From Bacillus paralicheniformis (GTDB taxonomy: Bacteria; Bacillota; Bacilli; Bacillales; Bacillaceae), in the NCBI RefSeq assembly GCF_001042485.2, contig NZ_LBMN02000035.1, positions 372,001 to 436,000 on the forward strand: 64,000 nt of DNA, read 5' to 3'. Each line of letters begins with the position of its first letter. Within the stretch, counting starts at the first letter, position 1. The position numbers were made by a program, and so were the translations under genes. Shown here piece after piece: positions 42,919-54,300 of this stretch. Under the pieces are notes generated by a model. It made no database searches. It was not told the origin of the DNA and saw only the letters and a program-made list of their open reading frames with translations.

Positions 42919-44259
42919 TCATTTTGACTGATAACGACTGATAAAATCGGTTTGGACCCCGCCTTTTCGGAATTCGTCAGAACGTACGATGTCTTCAAGC
43001 AACGGAATATTTGTCTTAATGCCTTTCACTTGATATTGTGAGAGCGCTTCGGCCAATGTGCGGATGGCTTCATCTCTGCTATTTCCTTTGACGATCATTT
43101 TGGCGATCATCGGGTCGTAATACGGTGTGATGTTCATACCTGGGGCTGCTGCGCATTCATGACGGACATTCGGGTGCTCAGGCAGCTTAAGGTCAGTGAT
43201 CCGTCCCGGCGAAGGGAAAAATGTTTTCGGATCTTCGGCACAGATTCTGACTTCGATCGCATGTCCGTCACGCCGAATGTCTTTCTGCTTATACGGAAGC
43301 GCTTTGCCTGCTGCGATATTGAGCTGTTCTTCGACAATGTCGAGCCCTGTAATTTCCTCTGTCACCGGGTGTTCGACCTGCAGGCGGGTATTCATCTCGA
43401 GAAAATAAAAATGATTCTTGCTGTCTACTAAAAACTCGATTGTCCCGGCGTTGGCATAGCCGATCGACAGCGCGGCTTTCACGGCCGCTTCACCGAGCTT
43501 CGCGCGCATGTTTTCATCGAATAACGGAGCAGGTGCTTCTTCGATGATTTTTTGCTGGCGTCTCTGAATCGAACAGTCCCGTTCCCAAAGATAAACGGCA
43601 TTTCCGTATTCGTCTGTTAAAATCTGAATCTCGATATGTCTTGCATCTTCGATATATTTCTCGATGTACATAGCCCCGTCTCCGAAAAAATCGGCGGCTC
43701 GTTTTTGGCTGCCTTCATATGCTTTTGCTAATTCGCCTTCATTGCGAATCAGCTGCATTCCGATGCCTCCGCCTCCAAAAGAAGCCTTGAGCATCATGGG
43801 ATAGCCGATGGATTCGGCAAGAGCCTTGGCTTCATTCAGACCGGCCAAGCTTTTTGTCACGCCGGGAACGACGGGAATCCCGGCTTGTTCCATCGCTAGC
43901 CTTGCTTCAATTTTGCTCCCCATTTTGGCGATCACATCGGACGGCGGACCGATAAACGTGATATTTTCCTGCAGGCATCTTTCGGCAAAACGGCTGTTCT
44001 CGGAAAGCAGGCCGTATCCCGGGTGGATGGCACAGACCCCCGCTTTTTTAGCGGTTTCGATGATTTTTTCGATATTTAAATAGCTTTCACTGACCCGCGG
44101 TTTGCCGATCAGCCAGGCTTCATCTGCAGCTTTAACGTGCAGGGACTCAGCATCCGCTTCAGAGTAGACGGCAGCTGTCTGAATACCGAGCCGTTTACAA
44201 GTTCGGATGATCCGAAGTGCGATTTCGCCACGATTGGCGATAAGCAATTTTTGAAACAA
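42919..44259 (-). CDS. yngHA: biotin carboxylase subunit of methylcrotonyl-CoA carboxylase
   Basis: A 446-residue ATP-grasp enzyme that carboxylates biotin on YngHB. KLLIANRGEIALRIIRTCKRLGI at the N-terminus, the glycine-rich ATP loop KASFGGGGIGMQ, LLWERDCSIQRRQQKIIEEAPAP-type metal region, and FLEMNTRLQVEHPVTEEITGLDIVEEQLNIAAG with the biotin-site Arg and Glu. The start is TTG at 44259 with AAGGGGGC before it, matching the family N-terminus. A longer ATG frame is less likely. First gene of the operon, with a near-perfect cre site about 45 bases upstream. Confidence 0.92.
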   Translation of the reverse strand: MFQKLLIANRGEIALRIIRTCKRLGIQTAAVYSEADAESLHVKAADEAWLIGKPRVSESYLNIEKIIETAKKAGVCAIHPGYGLLSENSRFAERCLQENITFIGPPSDVIAKMGSKIEARLAMEQAGIPVVPGVTKSLAGLNEAKALAESIGYPMMLKASFGGGGIGMQLIRNEGELAKAYEGSQKRAADFFGDGAMYIEKYIEDARHIEIQILTDEYGNAVYLWERDCSIQRRQQKIIEEAPAPLFDENMRAKLGEAAVKAALSIGYANAGTIEFLVDSKNHFYFLEMNTRLQVEHPVTEEITGLDIVEEQLNIAAGKALPYKQKDIRRDGHAIEVRICAEDPKTFFPSPGRITDLKLPEHPNVRHECAAAPGMNITPYYDPMIAKMIVKGNSRDEAIRTLAEALSQYQVKGIKTNIPLLEDIVRSDEFRKGGVQTDFISRYQSK

Positions 44260-44302
44260 AAAAATGCCCCCTTTCATATTCAAAAGTGTCTGAAATAGAA
44301 TT

Positions 44303-44316
44303 TGAAAGCGCCTTCA
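44303..44316. promoter_or_regulatory. cre site of the leucine operon
   Basis: TGAAAGCGCCTTCA differs from the ideal palindromic cre by one base. Located just upstream of yngHA, it implies CcpA repression. Confidence 0.65.
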
Positions 44317-44424
44317 TTTATTTATTGTGCGAATTCGAAAGTGAAGTAGCTTATCCTGTTTCCTGCCATAGGTTCAGACGGGTCTTGTCTGTTCTTTACA
44401 GCTTATGATGATTTGAAAGAAAAA

Positions 44425-44455
44425 AGTCCTAAAGCTTAAGAAATCGCTTTAGAAC
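44425..44455 (-). terminator. terminator of the pps (fengycin) operon
   Basis: On the transcribed strand AGTTCTAAAGC pairs with GCTTTAGGACT with one mismatch, followed by a U tract. Placed 42 bases after the ppsE stop codon. Confidence 0.8.
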
Positions 44456-44496
44456 TCTCAATGTTTTGGTTCGGGCCTGTGGTGTTTGGACGGCTT

Positions 44497-47400
44497 TTAC
44501 CGAGAATGCTCTGCATGTTTGCCGCTGTTTGTGAGGATATGTTGAATGATCTCGGCGTTTTTTGACAGAAAGGCAGTTTCGAACATATCCTGATGCGGCC
44601 CGGCTCCTTTATACTCTTGATAGTTTCTTGTTGTGGCGTCGGCCCATTTTTGCAATATGAATCTGTCAATTTGATCCGTCTGAATGCCGGCTTCAATAAA
44701 GTGGATGTTTGCGTTGATTTGGCCGCCATTGATTAATTGTGCCCAATATTTTTGATAGTTTGCCGTCTTTTTGATGACTGCTTCCCTGAGGTGAGCGGGA
44801 ACATGTTCTGCTGAGGTGCTGCTTGGCTGTGGCGGCAATGCTTGTTTCTTTTGATATGCATCGACAATAATGAGATCGCTGACCTCCAAACCACGGTTTT
44901 CCATTTCTTTGACAGTCTCAAATGCCGTGTTGCCTCCCGCTGAATATCCCAGCAGGATATAAGGACCCCGAGGCTGTTTTTGGATGATGTTGTTCACGTA
45001 TTGTTCCATACGGCTGTCTTCTTCAATAAAGTTAAATCCGTACACAGTCGCTTTGCCGTTTAGCTTAGCAGCGAGATCTTTATAAAATATCCCGAAGCCC
45101 GAAATGGGAGGAAAGCAGAAAAGGTTCACTCCGGTCGGCGGATTCAGTCTGCTGACATGCTGTACGGCCGAGGCGCGCAGCTCATGTGAAAACAGCTTTT
45201 CGGCCAATTGTTCGATTGTTGGATTCTCGAATAATAATTCAATCGGAATATCGATCCCCTGGCTGTTTTTCAGCTGGTGAATGACTTGAAGAGCCTTTAG
45301 CGAATGACCGCCAAGTTCGAAAAAGTCATCTTCAATACCGAGCTCCTTCACGCCAAGGATAGGTCTCCATATGTCAATCAGTTCTTTTTCGACCCAGTTT
45401 CTTGGCGGCACAATCTGTTTCAAAGCCGTTTTTTGATCAGGTGCAGGCAGCGCGCGGCGGTCGATTTTGCCGTTTGCCGAAAGAGGCATGCGGTCCAGTT
45501 TAACCCAATCATGAGGAATCATATAGTCGGGAAGCTGCCTTGATAGTAATGAACGGATCGTTTTTTCCTCTGTTTGATCATCGCTTACATAATATGCGAT
45601 AAGGAATGCTTCTTCGTTTTTTTCTTCAATGATGACAGCGGCTTCTTGAACGCCTTCAATCTCGATGAGCCGCGCTTCTATTTCAGCCGGTTCAGTTCGT
45701 TTGCCGCGAATTTTGATTTGCCGGTCCATCCGGCTGATATATTCTAAGTTGCCGTCTGGCAGCCAGCGCGCCAGATCGCCGGTTTTGTACATTTTTTCCC
45801 CTGGTTGAAACGGATGCTCTACAAATGCTTCACCCGTCAAATCAGGTCTGTGCAAATATCCTTTTGCAACCCCATCGCCGCCGACGCAAAGTTCGCCGGG
45901 AACGCCGATCGGCGCGAGCTGACCGCTCTCGTCAACAATAAAGGCATTTGAATTGCTGATCGGTTTTCCGATGGGAATCGCTTGTGAAAAATCTTGCTTG
46001 ACTTCATAAAATGTAGAGAATGTTGTATTTTCCGTCGGACCATATATGTTATAAAGCTTCAGGTTTGGGCACCGATGTCTGACCGTATTCATCAGTGCAG
46101 GCGTCAAAGCTTCCCCGCCGACATATAAAGTGGAGAGCCCTGAAAACATGTCCGGCTGGGCTTGTGCCAGCTGGTTAAAGAGAGCCGTTGTTAAAAACAG
46201 CACTGTGATATCATGGCGAAGCAAATAGCTGCCAAAACGGGCAGGAGTCAACATCGTCGAGCGGTCAATAACATGAAGAGATGCTCCTTTCAGGAGCGCT
46301 CCGAATATTTCAAATGTGATGGCGTCAAAGCCGAGTGAACCGGTTAAGATCAATCGGTCATTTGTATCGGCTGATGTGTAATTGCTGTTTGAGATCAGTG
46401 ATACGACATTGCGGTGCGAAATCATTACGCCCTTTGGTTTGCCTGTCGAACCTGATGTATACATGATATAAGCCAGATCATCCGGACGCGTATTTATGTT
46501 GATAGCGCTGACAGGTGCCAATTGCGCTTCCTTGGATATCAACACTTTTTTCGGAAAATCAATGTCCGTCTTGAGTCCTTTCTGAACGGCCAATACGTCC
46601 GCCCCGCTTTCTTTCAGCATGCAGCTGATCCGTTCAGGCGGCAGTTCGGCATCGAGCGGGAGATAGGCGCCGCCCGCTTTCAAAACGGCAAGAACTCCGA
46701 TGATGAATTCAGGTGAATGCTCTGCTAAAATGCCGGCAATTCCGTTTTTCTTTAAGCCTTGTTCTTGGAAGATGCGGGCCCACGCAGTGGATGTTTGATC
46801 CAGCTCCCGGTATGTCATCGTCAAGCCGCCGGCATGTAGTGCGATATGATCCGGCGTTTTCTCTACTTGATTGGAAAACAAGTCAGTGATTGTTTTGTTC
46901 GTATCGTAATCTGTTTTTGTATCGTTGAATGCCCCGATGATCCGGGCTTTTTCGTCAGGCGCGATCATCGGCAGCCTGGAGGCGGGGATATCGGTGTCCT
47001 CCGCCACTCTTCGCAAGGCTTCCAGCAGGTGGCCCCTCACACAGTCAATCCATGATTCATCATAAACGTTTGCATTGTAGATGAACTTGATGACAAGTTC
47101 ATCATCCGGGGCAATCATGAGGTTGAAGTTGTAGCCTGATTGCTCCGACACTTTTACATTTTCGATCTGGAGCGGTGATTCGGCGCGGTTTGCCGAGTCT
47201 TGCATTTGCTGCAAAGGGTAGTTTTCAAAAACGAAAATATGGTCAATCGCATGCTGTTTGAAAGTGATTTGCGACTGAATGTCAGCCAATGGATAAAAGT
47301 TGAACATGTCTTGAGCGAGCCTTTCTTTTTGGGAGCGGCGAAGCAGCTCTGAAAAGGTTTCATTTTCGCTCTCGGTCTTGATTCGCACCGGCACAGTATT

Positions 47401-48300
47401 GATAAATAAACCGATGATCTTCTCAACGCCCGGAATCACGGAAGGACGGCCGGAAACGACAGAGCCGAACACGACATCATCTGTCCGGTTATAGCGCTGA
47501 AGCATTAAGCCCCACACGGTTTGTATGAGAGTGGCGAGTGTGGCTCCATGTTGTTTGGCGATTGTTTTGAGTCTGGCTGTCAACTTTCGGTCTAATGAAA
47601 ACATCAGCTCTTTCTGCCGATATCCCTTTTCAGCAGGTTTTGCAGACACTTTCGGAAGACCTGTTGGCGCATTGAAGTCTGTCAAGTAGTTCTTCCAATA
47701 TTCCTTGGCTTTGTCTTTGTCCTGATCATACAACCAGGAAATATATGCGCTGTATGGCTGAACAGGATCTAAAGGCACAGATTCACCCGTATAGATGGCT
47801 TCGTACAACTGCATAAATTCTTGGAGTACGATCCCGAGACACCAGCCGTCCATTAAAATGTGGTGATGGCTCCATACACATACGTGTTGTTCCGGCGCCG
47901 TTTTGAACAGAGAAATACGCATCAGCATATCTTTTTGCAGATTGAAGCCTTTCTGCCGATCCCGCTCTTTAAACTGGCTGATATATGCGGTTTGATCGGT
48001 CTCCGGCATTTCGGTCAAGTCTTCAGCATGCAACTGAAAGGATCGATCGCGTAAAACGACCTGGCGCGGTTCTTTCAGCCCGGCAACATGAGGCAAAAAA
48101 ACCGTTCTGAAAATATCGTGGCGGTCAATGATCGATTGGACACTTTGTTGAAACCAGTCTAAATGGAGCTGACCCCTTATTGTGAAGACGGACTGTTCAA
48201 TATATGCGGTTCCTTCGTCTTGCAGGAAAGAATGAAAAAGCATTCCTTCCTGCATGTGGCTTAAAGGATAAATGTTTTGGATTTTTTGTGTATGATCCAT
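44497..48300 (-). CDS. ppsE: fengycin synthetase subunit E (C-A-T-TE, Ile10)
   Basis: A 1267-residue termination module. Condensation domain about 1-440 with HHILMDGWC (near 148), the form seen after an epimerising module. Adenylation domain about 455-960 with pocket residues D-A-F-F-Y-G-I-T-F-K, a code I associate with Ile. Carrier domain with [12 protein letters not shown] near 996. Thioesterase about 1050-1260 with GYSAGG (catalytic Ser near 1119), VDAY Asp and the His in GAGPHQDMF, which releases and cyclises the peptide. B. subtilis PpsE is 1279 residues. It starts 17 bases after ppsD with GGAGGG. Last gene of the operon. Confidence 0.93.
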   Translation of the reverse strand: MDHTQKIQNIYPLSHMQEGMLFHSFLQDEGTAYIEQSVFTIRGQLHLDWFQQSVQSIIDRHDIFRTVFLPHVAGLKEPRQVVLRDRSFQLHAEDLTEMPETDQTAYISQFKERDRQKGFNLQKDMLMRISLFKTAPEQHVCVWSHHHILMDGWCLGIVLQEFMQLYEAIYTGESVPLDPVQPYSAYISWLYDQDKDKAKEYWKNYLTDFNAPTGLPKVSAKPAEKGYRQKELMFSLDRKLTARLKTIAKQHGATLATLIQTVWGLMLQRYNRTDDVVFGSVVSGRPSVIPGVEKIIGLFINTVPVRIKTESENETFSELLRRSQKERLAQDMFNFYPLADIQSQITFKQHAIDHIFVFENYPLQQMQDSANRAESPLQIENVKVSEQSGYNFNLMIAPDDELVIKFIYNANVYDESWIDCVRGHLLEALRRVAEDTDIPASRLPMIAPDEKARIIGAFNDTKTDYDTNKTITDLFSNQVEKTPDHIALHAGGLTMTYRELDQTSTAWARIFQEQGLKKNGIAGILAEHSPEFIIGVLAVLKAGGAYLPLDAELPPERISCMLKESGADVLAVQKGLKTDIDFPKKVLISKEAQLAPVSAININTRPDDLAYIMYTSGSTGKPKGVMISHRNVVSLISNSNYTSADTNDRLILTGSLGFDAITFEIFGALLKGASLHVIDRSTMLTPARFGSYLLRHDITVLFLTTALFNQLAQAQPDMFSGLSTLYVGGEALTPALMNTVRHRCPNLKLYNIYGPTENTTFSTFYEVKQDFSQAIPIGKPISNSNAFIVDESGQLAPIGVPGELCVGGDGVAKGYLHRPDLTGEAFVEHPFQPGEKMYKTGDLARWLPDGNLEYISRMDRQIKIRGKRTEPAEIEARLIEIEGVQEAAVIIEEKNEEAFLIAYYVSDDQTEEKTIRSLLSRQLPDYMIPHDWVKLDRMPLSANGKIDRRALPAPDQKTALKQIVPPRNWVEKELIDIWRPILGVKELGIEDDFFELGGHSLKALQVIHQLKNSQGIDIPIELLFENPTIEQLAEKLFSHELRASAVQHVSRLNPPTGVNLFCFPPISGFGIFYKDLAAKLNGKATVYGFNFIEEDSRMEQYVNNIIQKQPRGPYILLGYSAGGNTAFETVKEMENRGLEVSDLIIVDAYQKKQALPPQPSSTSAEHVPAHLREAVIKKTANYQKYWAQLINGGQINANIHFIEAGIQTDQIDRFILQKWADATTRNYQEYKGAGPHQDMFETAFLSKNAEIIQHILTNSGKHAEHSR

Positions 48301-48317
48301 TGTTTCCCTCCGCTCGT

Positions 48318-51300
48318 TTAATGAAATCCGAGTAAGTCGGTTATATTTTTAAAAGCTTCCTCGGTCAGCTCGCGATCATCAAAGTCGCTGACGGTCTTCT
48401 CTGTTTCAGTTTTGCCGAGGCAATGGTTCATCAGCTTTCTGAGATAGTACTGACAATCTTGGGAAAGCCGCTCAATGGTTTCTTTTTGAAAACGCCCTGT
48501 TTCATATGTCATGTTAACGGTCAGTTTGCCTTCGGCTACGAGTGCGCTGATATCCAGCGACTGTTCACGCTTCCAAGTGCCGGTGATATCCTCGCCGCCC
48601 CCCAAAGGAGAAAATGTAAATGCATCAAGCTGTTCTGTTTCGGTTTGCGCACGGTTTCCGATTTCAAATTGTCCTAAATAGTTAAAGGTGATATCAGGTG
48701 CTTTGCCGAATTTGATCTTTGCTTTTTCAGGCGGTGTCATATATTTGAGAACACCGTATCCAAATCCTTTATCAGGTATCCGCCTTAACGTGTCTTTTGT
48801 TATTTTTAATGCGCGGATCATATATTCTTCATGATGGTCATCCCATGTATTGGGTTCAAGTTGAAGCAATACTGGATATATGGAAGTAAACCACCCTACG
48901 GTTCGGCTGATATCGTGATATGCCGCCTCAGATTGACGGCCATGCCCTTCAAGCGCGATTTTTAGCGCCTTTTGCGGCACCCATTGCCATATAGCGAGTA
49001 CCGCTGACGCCAATAGCAGGTCTTGGGTATCCGTATTGTAAGCATTGTGCACATCTTTTAGAATCGCGTCTGTTTCTTGTTGAGCTAAAGTAAATGATAC
49101 GGTGTTACGTTTTTTCAAAGCGGTTTTGTCGATATGTGTCTGATCTTTTGGCAGTGCAACTGTTTCATGTTGTTCGATGGCGCGCCAATAGTCTGCTTGC
49201 TGTAATAACCGCCGGCTTTCTGCATACTTGGCTAATTGCTCGGTATATGTCTGGAATGATGCGGTTTTTGGCGGGAGTGCTATGTCATCTCCGCGAATCG
49301 CCTGCTCATAGACGGATGCCAAGTCTTCCAGGATAATCCGCCATGATATGCCGTCGACGGCCAAGTGATGGATAGCAAGAAACAAGTCATCTCCTTCGCT
49401 TGAGCGGAAAAGCCCGACTTGCACCAGCGGCCCGTTTTCCAAGTCCATTGCTTTTTGCAGCTCACGAACTTGGTGTTTGATAATGTGTTCATGATCTTTT
49501 GGTTCGCCGGCCAGATTGAAGATTCGCAAGTTGTAAAGCTGGTCCTCTCCGATGTTCGCTGGACGATTGTACAGGCGCAAGTTCCCTTGTTCATCTTTGA
49601 CGCATATGAGCCTGAGTGCATCGTGATGGACGGTTATCGCTTTTAGCGTTTTCCTCAATGCATCTTCATCTAACGGATTTGACCGATGCAGCATAACCGA
49701 CTGATTAAAATGGTGGGCTTCTTTTATATCTTGAGACAGGAACCATTTTTGCACCGGTGACCATGTCATCTCGCCTTCTACAGATGCTTGGCTGATCGGT
49801 TGTTGTGATAAACGGACATATGGCGCCAATTCTTGGATTGTCGGATGGCTGAAGATATCTTTTACGGCCAATTGCTTTCCTGATTGATGCAATCTCGCGG
49901 AGACTTGCAATGCCTTAATGGAATCTCCGCCAAGCTCAAAAAATGATTCATCAATTCCGATCTTGTCCACACCGAGCACCCCGCGCCAGATGGCAGCCAA
50001 TTCTTTTTCAATATCAGTGGCCGGAGCCGTAAATGTTTGCCTAGTCTCTCCCTTGTGCGGGATCTTTGCCAGTGCGGGCTTATTCAGCTTCCCGTTTGGC
50101 ATGGTAGGCAATGCATCAAGCGTTTGGAAAAACGCCGGTACCATGTAAGACGGCACTTTTTTGGCCAAAGCTTTGCGCACCATGCGGCAATCTGCGCCGT
50201 CTTCAACAACAATATAAGCGCACAGTTCCTTATGACCTGCTGCGGTAACAGAATCCACCACTGCCGCTTCTTTTACTACGGCAAGGCCGGAGAGTGCCGC
50301 TTCCACTTCTTTTATCTCGATTCGGTAACCTCTGATTTTGACTTGTTCATCCATCCTGCCGACATACTGCAATGTGCCGTCCGGCAGCCATTTCGCCAAA
50401 TCCCCCGTCCGATACATGCGCTGATCTGGATGGAACGGATCTTGAACGAAAGCTTTTGCCGTTTGCTCAGGAAGATTGATATATCCTCTTGCAAGCCCCG
50501 GTCCTGTAATGCAAAGTTCTCCGGTGACACCGATAGGCTGCAAGTGATCTCCTTTTAAAATATAAACATTTGTATAACCGATCGGCCGGCCGATCGTGAT
50601 GTTTTCTTCTCGTTTCAATCTTCTGGCCGCAGTGGCCGTGATGCTGCTCTCTGTCGGCCCGTATTCATTGGAAATCTCTATGTCAGGGCTGAGCGAGAAA
50701 CTGCGCTCCAGCAAATTCGGTTCAATCGCTTCGCCTCCTAATGTGACAAGTCGCAGTGTTTGTACATCTTCCGGCTGCAATACGTCAAGCAGTGTCCGGT
50801 ATAGAATCGGAACGAGATTCATATGCGTAATGCCGTAATCGGCTAGATATTGTTTAATAGCGAGAATGTCTTTCGCTTCTTCCTCAGCCGGGATAACGGT
50901 CTGCACTCCTGATATAAGCGGCGCAAACATACTTGTGACAAATGCGTCAAAAGAAAATGAGGAAAGCTGAAGCGCGATATCATGATCATGAAATTCATAA
51001 AAAGCACTGCGCCACTGAACTGTATAAGCGACTCCTCTGTGTTCCACCATGACGCCTTTTGGATTGCCCGTCGTACCTGATGTATAAATGATATAAGCCA
51101 AATGATCAGGCCCGGAAGCAGTTAGAATAGGTGAGGTGTCCTGTTCCTGTACATCTTCAATCAGAAGCACTTCGCCTTTAAAACCATCAGGTACTTGATG
51201 AATTGCTTTTTTATCGGTGATCAGCAGTTTAGCTCCGCTGTCGGCTAATACATATTGTTTGCGCTCGTCCGGATATCCAAGATCAATTGGGACATAGGCG

Positions 51301-54300
51301 CCCCCTGCTTTCCAGGTTCCGAGAACGGCTGCGATCAAGCCTGTTGATTTAGGAATCATAATACCTACAGGTAGATCCGGACCAATCCCTTGATTTTGCA
51401 ATGTTCTCGCTATTTTGTTGGACCATTCGTCTAATTCTTGATAAGTGAGCACCCCTTCCCGAGTGATGAGTGCAGTTGCACCCGGCAATTTTGCCGCATG
51501 ACGGGCGAATAATTCGTGAACGGTTATGTTAGGGCCGTGTTGTTCCGGCATCCTGTTAAAGTTTGTCATCAGCAGCTGTTGTTCTTTAGCTGTCAGCATG
51601 CTGATGGCAGGCAACGCTGTCTGCGGTGCGTGGACAATGTGCTGAAGCATTGTCGTGAAATGTGATGCCCAGCGTTCGATCGTATCTTGTTTAAATAAAG
51701 ATGATGCATATTCAAATCGAAAATGTATGCGTTCATCCCCTTCTGAAACTTGCAGCGTCAGATCAAACTTCGCCCCAGTTTGAGGCATATCGGCAGGCTG
51801 AATATGCAGTCCATCCAGGAAAAGCTCTTGGCGATCCATATTTTGTACGACAAGCATAGCGTCAAACAACGGATTGCGGCTCATATCACGAACGACATTA
51901 AGCCGGTCGACAAGCTCCTCAAACGGATAATCCTGATGTTCAAATGCCTCAAGCACCGTTTCGCGGACCTCCTTTAAGAAATCGCTGAAACATTTGTTTT
52001 CGGCCGGCTGCGTTCTGATCGCCAATGTGTTGACAAACATGCCGATGACGGGTTCTAAGTCTTTGTGCGGCCTTCCGGCGATCGGCGAACCGATGATGAT
52101 ATCCTCCTGTCCGCTGAGCCGGGCAAGAAGCGTGCTGTACGCGGCGAGAAGAACCATATACAGGGTGCATCCGTTGTCGCGGGCGATCTTGTAAAGGCCG
52201 GATGAAGTGTCCGCATCAAGTGAAAAGGACACATGATCTCCGGCAAAGCTTCGCACCGCCGGGCGGGCGTTGTCGGCCGGAAGCTCAAGCACCGGCAGCT
52301 CTCCGTCGAGCTGCTTCAGCCAATAGGCTTCCTGTCTGTTGTACGCCTCTCCTTGTTTGAATGCCTGTTGCCAGACAGCGTAGTCTTTATATTGAATCCG
52401 CAGCGGGTGAAGCGTCCGGCTGGCGTAAAGCTCGCTGAATTCGCGGATTAAGGTGCCGACAGACACCCCGTCGGAAATGATGTGATGCATGTCCACCAAC
52501 AACAGGTGGCTCTCCTCCGCCTCCTTCACAAGAGCGGCGCGGAAAAGCGGCGCTTCTTGAAGCCGGAACGGACGGACAAAGTCTTCAGCCGCGGCCAATT
52601 CCATCAGCTGAAACGGGACATCATCATGAATGCGTTGAACAGGCTCGCCGTCTGCCCCGGTTTCAAACGACGTCCTGAGCGATTCGTGGCGGCGGATCAG
52701 CTGCCTGAATACTTCATCAAGCCGGGCGCGGTCGAGCGGTCCTGTCAGCTTAAGCGCCGCCGGCATATTGTAGCCGACACCGCCGTCTTCCAGCTGCTGA
52801 AGCACATACATCCGCTTTTGCGCCGAGGACACCGGATAGGTGTCCTGTTTGTCCGCCGGTTCAATCGCCGCATGCGGGCTTTCATCCAATTCCTGAATCA
52901 CGGCTGCGAGCTCTTCCAGTGTCGGCTTGGCGAAAATCTCCTTCAGCGGCACCTGCACGCCAAACGCTTTGGCGATGCGGGAGACGAGCGCTGTCGCTTT
53001 CAGCGAGTGGCCGCCTTGTTCGAAAAAGTGGTCGCGAATGCCGGCAGGGCCGTATTTCAGCACCTCTTCCCAAAGCTTGGCGAGCTTCATTTCCGTGATG
53101 GTTTGCGGCGCGGTGTAAGCGCGTCGTTCAGCCGCTCCGTCGGGAGCGGGCAGCGCCTTGCGGTCAAGCTTTCCGCTCGGAGTGACAGGCCACTCACGCA
53201 TCTCGATGAAGGCTGAAGGCATCATATAGGCCGGCAGGCGTTTGCGCAGCTCTGTCCTTACAGTCTGTTGGTCCTGACCTTCAATATAGGCGCAAAGCTC
53301 GGTTTCCTCCCCTTCTGTCCGGGCGATAACCGCCGCTTCCCGCACGCCGTCGATCTGGCGAAGCACCGCTTCGACTTCCCCCGGTTCGATCCGGTAGCCG
53401 CGGATTTTCACTTGACCGTCCATGCGGCCCAGCCATTCAACGGTGCCGTCCGGGAGCCATCTCGCCAGATCGCCCGTTTGATACATGCGTTCTCCTGAAT
53501 AAAAGGGGTCATCGAGAAACCGTTCTTCTGTCAGCTCCGGACGGTTCAAGTAGCCCCTTGCGACGCCCGCGCCTGCGATATACAGTTCCCCTCGACAGCC
53601 GAACGGGAGAAGCTGCCGTTTTTTATTTAAAATATAGAGTCTCATATTGTGTCCTGATCGGCCGATCGGGACATGGTCAAGTGTTTTCCTTTTAGGGACA
53701 TCAAAGTATGCCGCTTCTACCGTCGCTTCCGTCGGTCCGTAGGAATTTGTCAATTCCACCCTCGGCAGAAGCTCATGAAAACGGGAGACGAGGTGCGCCC
53801 CCAGCTGCTCGCCGCCTGCAAAGACTCTTTTTAAATGTCTGATGTCGGCCGGTTTTTTTCTTTGATTCATATATTCCAAGAATGAGTGAAGCATAGAAGG
53901 GACAAAATGGGCGGCTGTAACTTCCTTTTCCTCCAGCGCTTTTAAGATGATTTCAGGATCTTTTTCCCCTCCTTGAGGAAGCAGATAAACAGAAGCCCCG
54001 GCGAATGGCCACCAGAACAGCTCCCATATTGAAGCATCAAACGAGTAAGACGTTTTATGCAGAATGATGTCCGAGTCGTTAAGTGAGTAGCGGGTTTGCA
54101 GTGAGTATAAAAAATTGACCGCGGACCTGTGTTCCACCATGACGCCTTTTGGGCGTCCCGTTGAGCCAGATGTATAGATGATATAGGCCAAGGCATCGGG
54201 CGGTACCGGGAGATTCGGATTGACTGCCGCTTCTCCGTGATTCTCGCGCCCGCCATCTAGCGGCAAAATGGTTCCCTCAAACATCGATGGATTAGATTCT

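Noticed and set aside
44260-44424. T-box or other amino-acid riboswitch before the leucine operon
   Set aside because: No specifier loop, T-box sequence or terminator/antiterminator pair could be traced. Only a cre site and ordinary promoter-like DNA.
52482-53216. Long opposite-strand ORF of 244 codons inside ppsD
   Set aside because: It is the antisense shadow of the T2-C3 region, composed of Arg/His/Leu-rich low-complexity residues, has no ribosome site, and the same shadow appears at the ppsC repeat.
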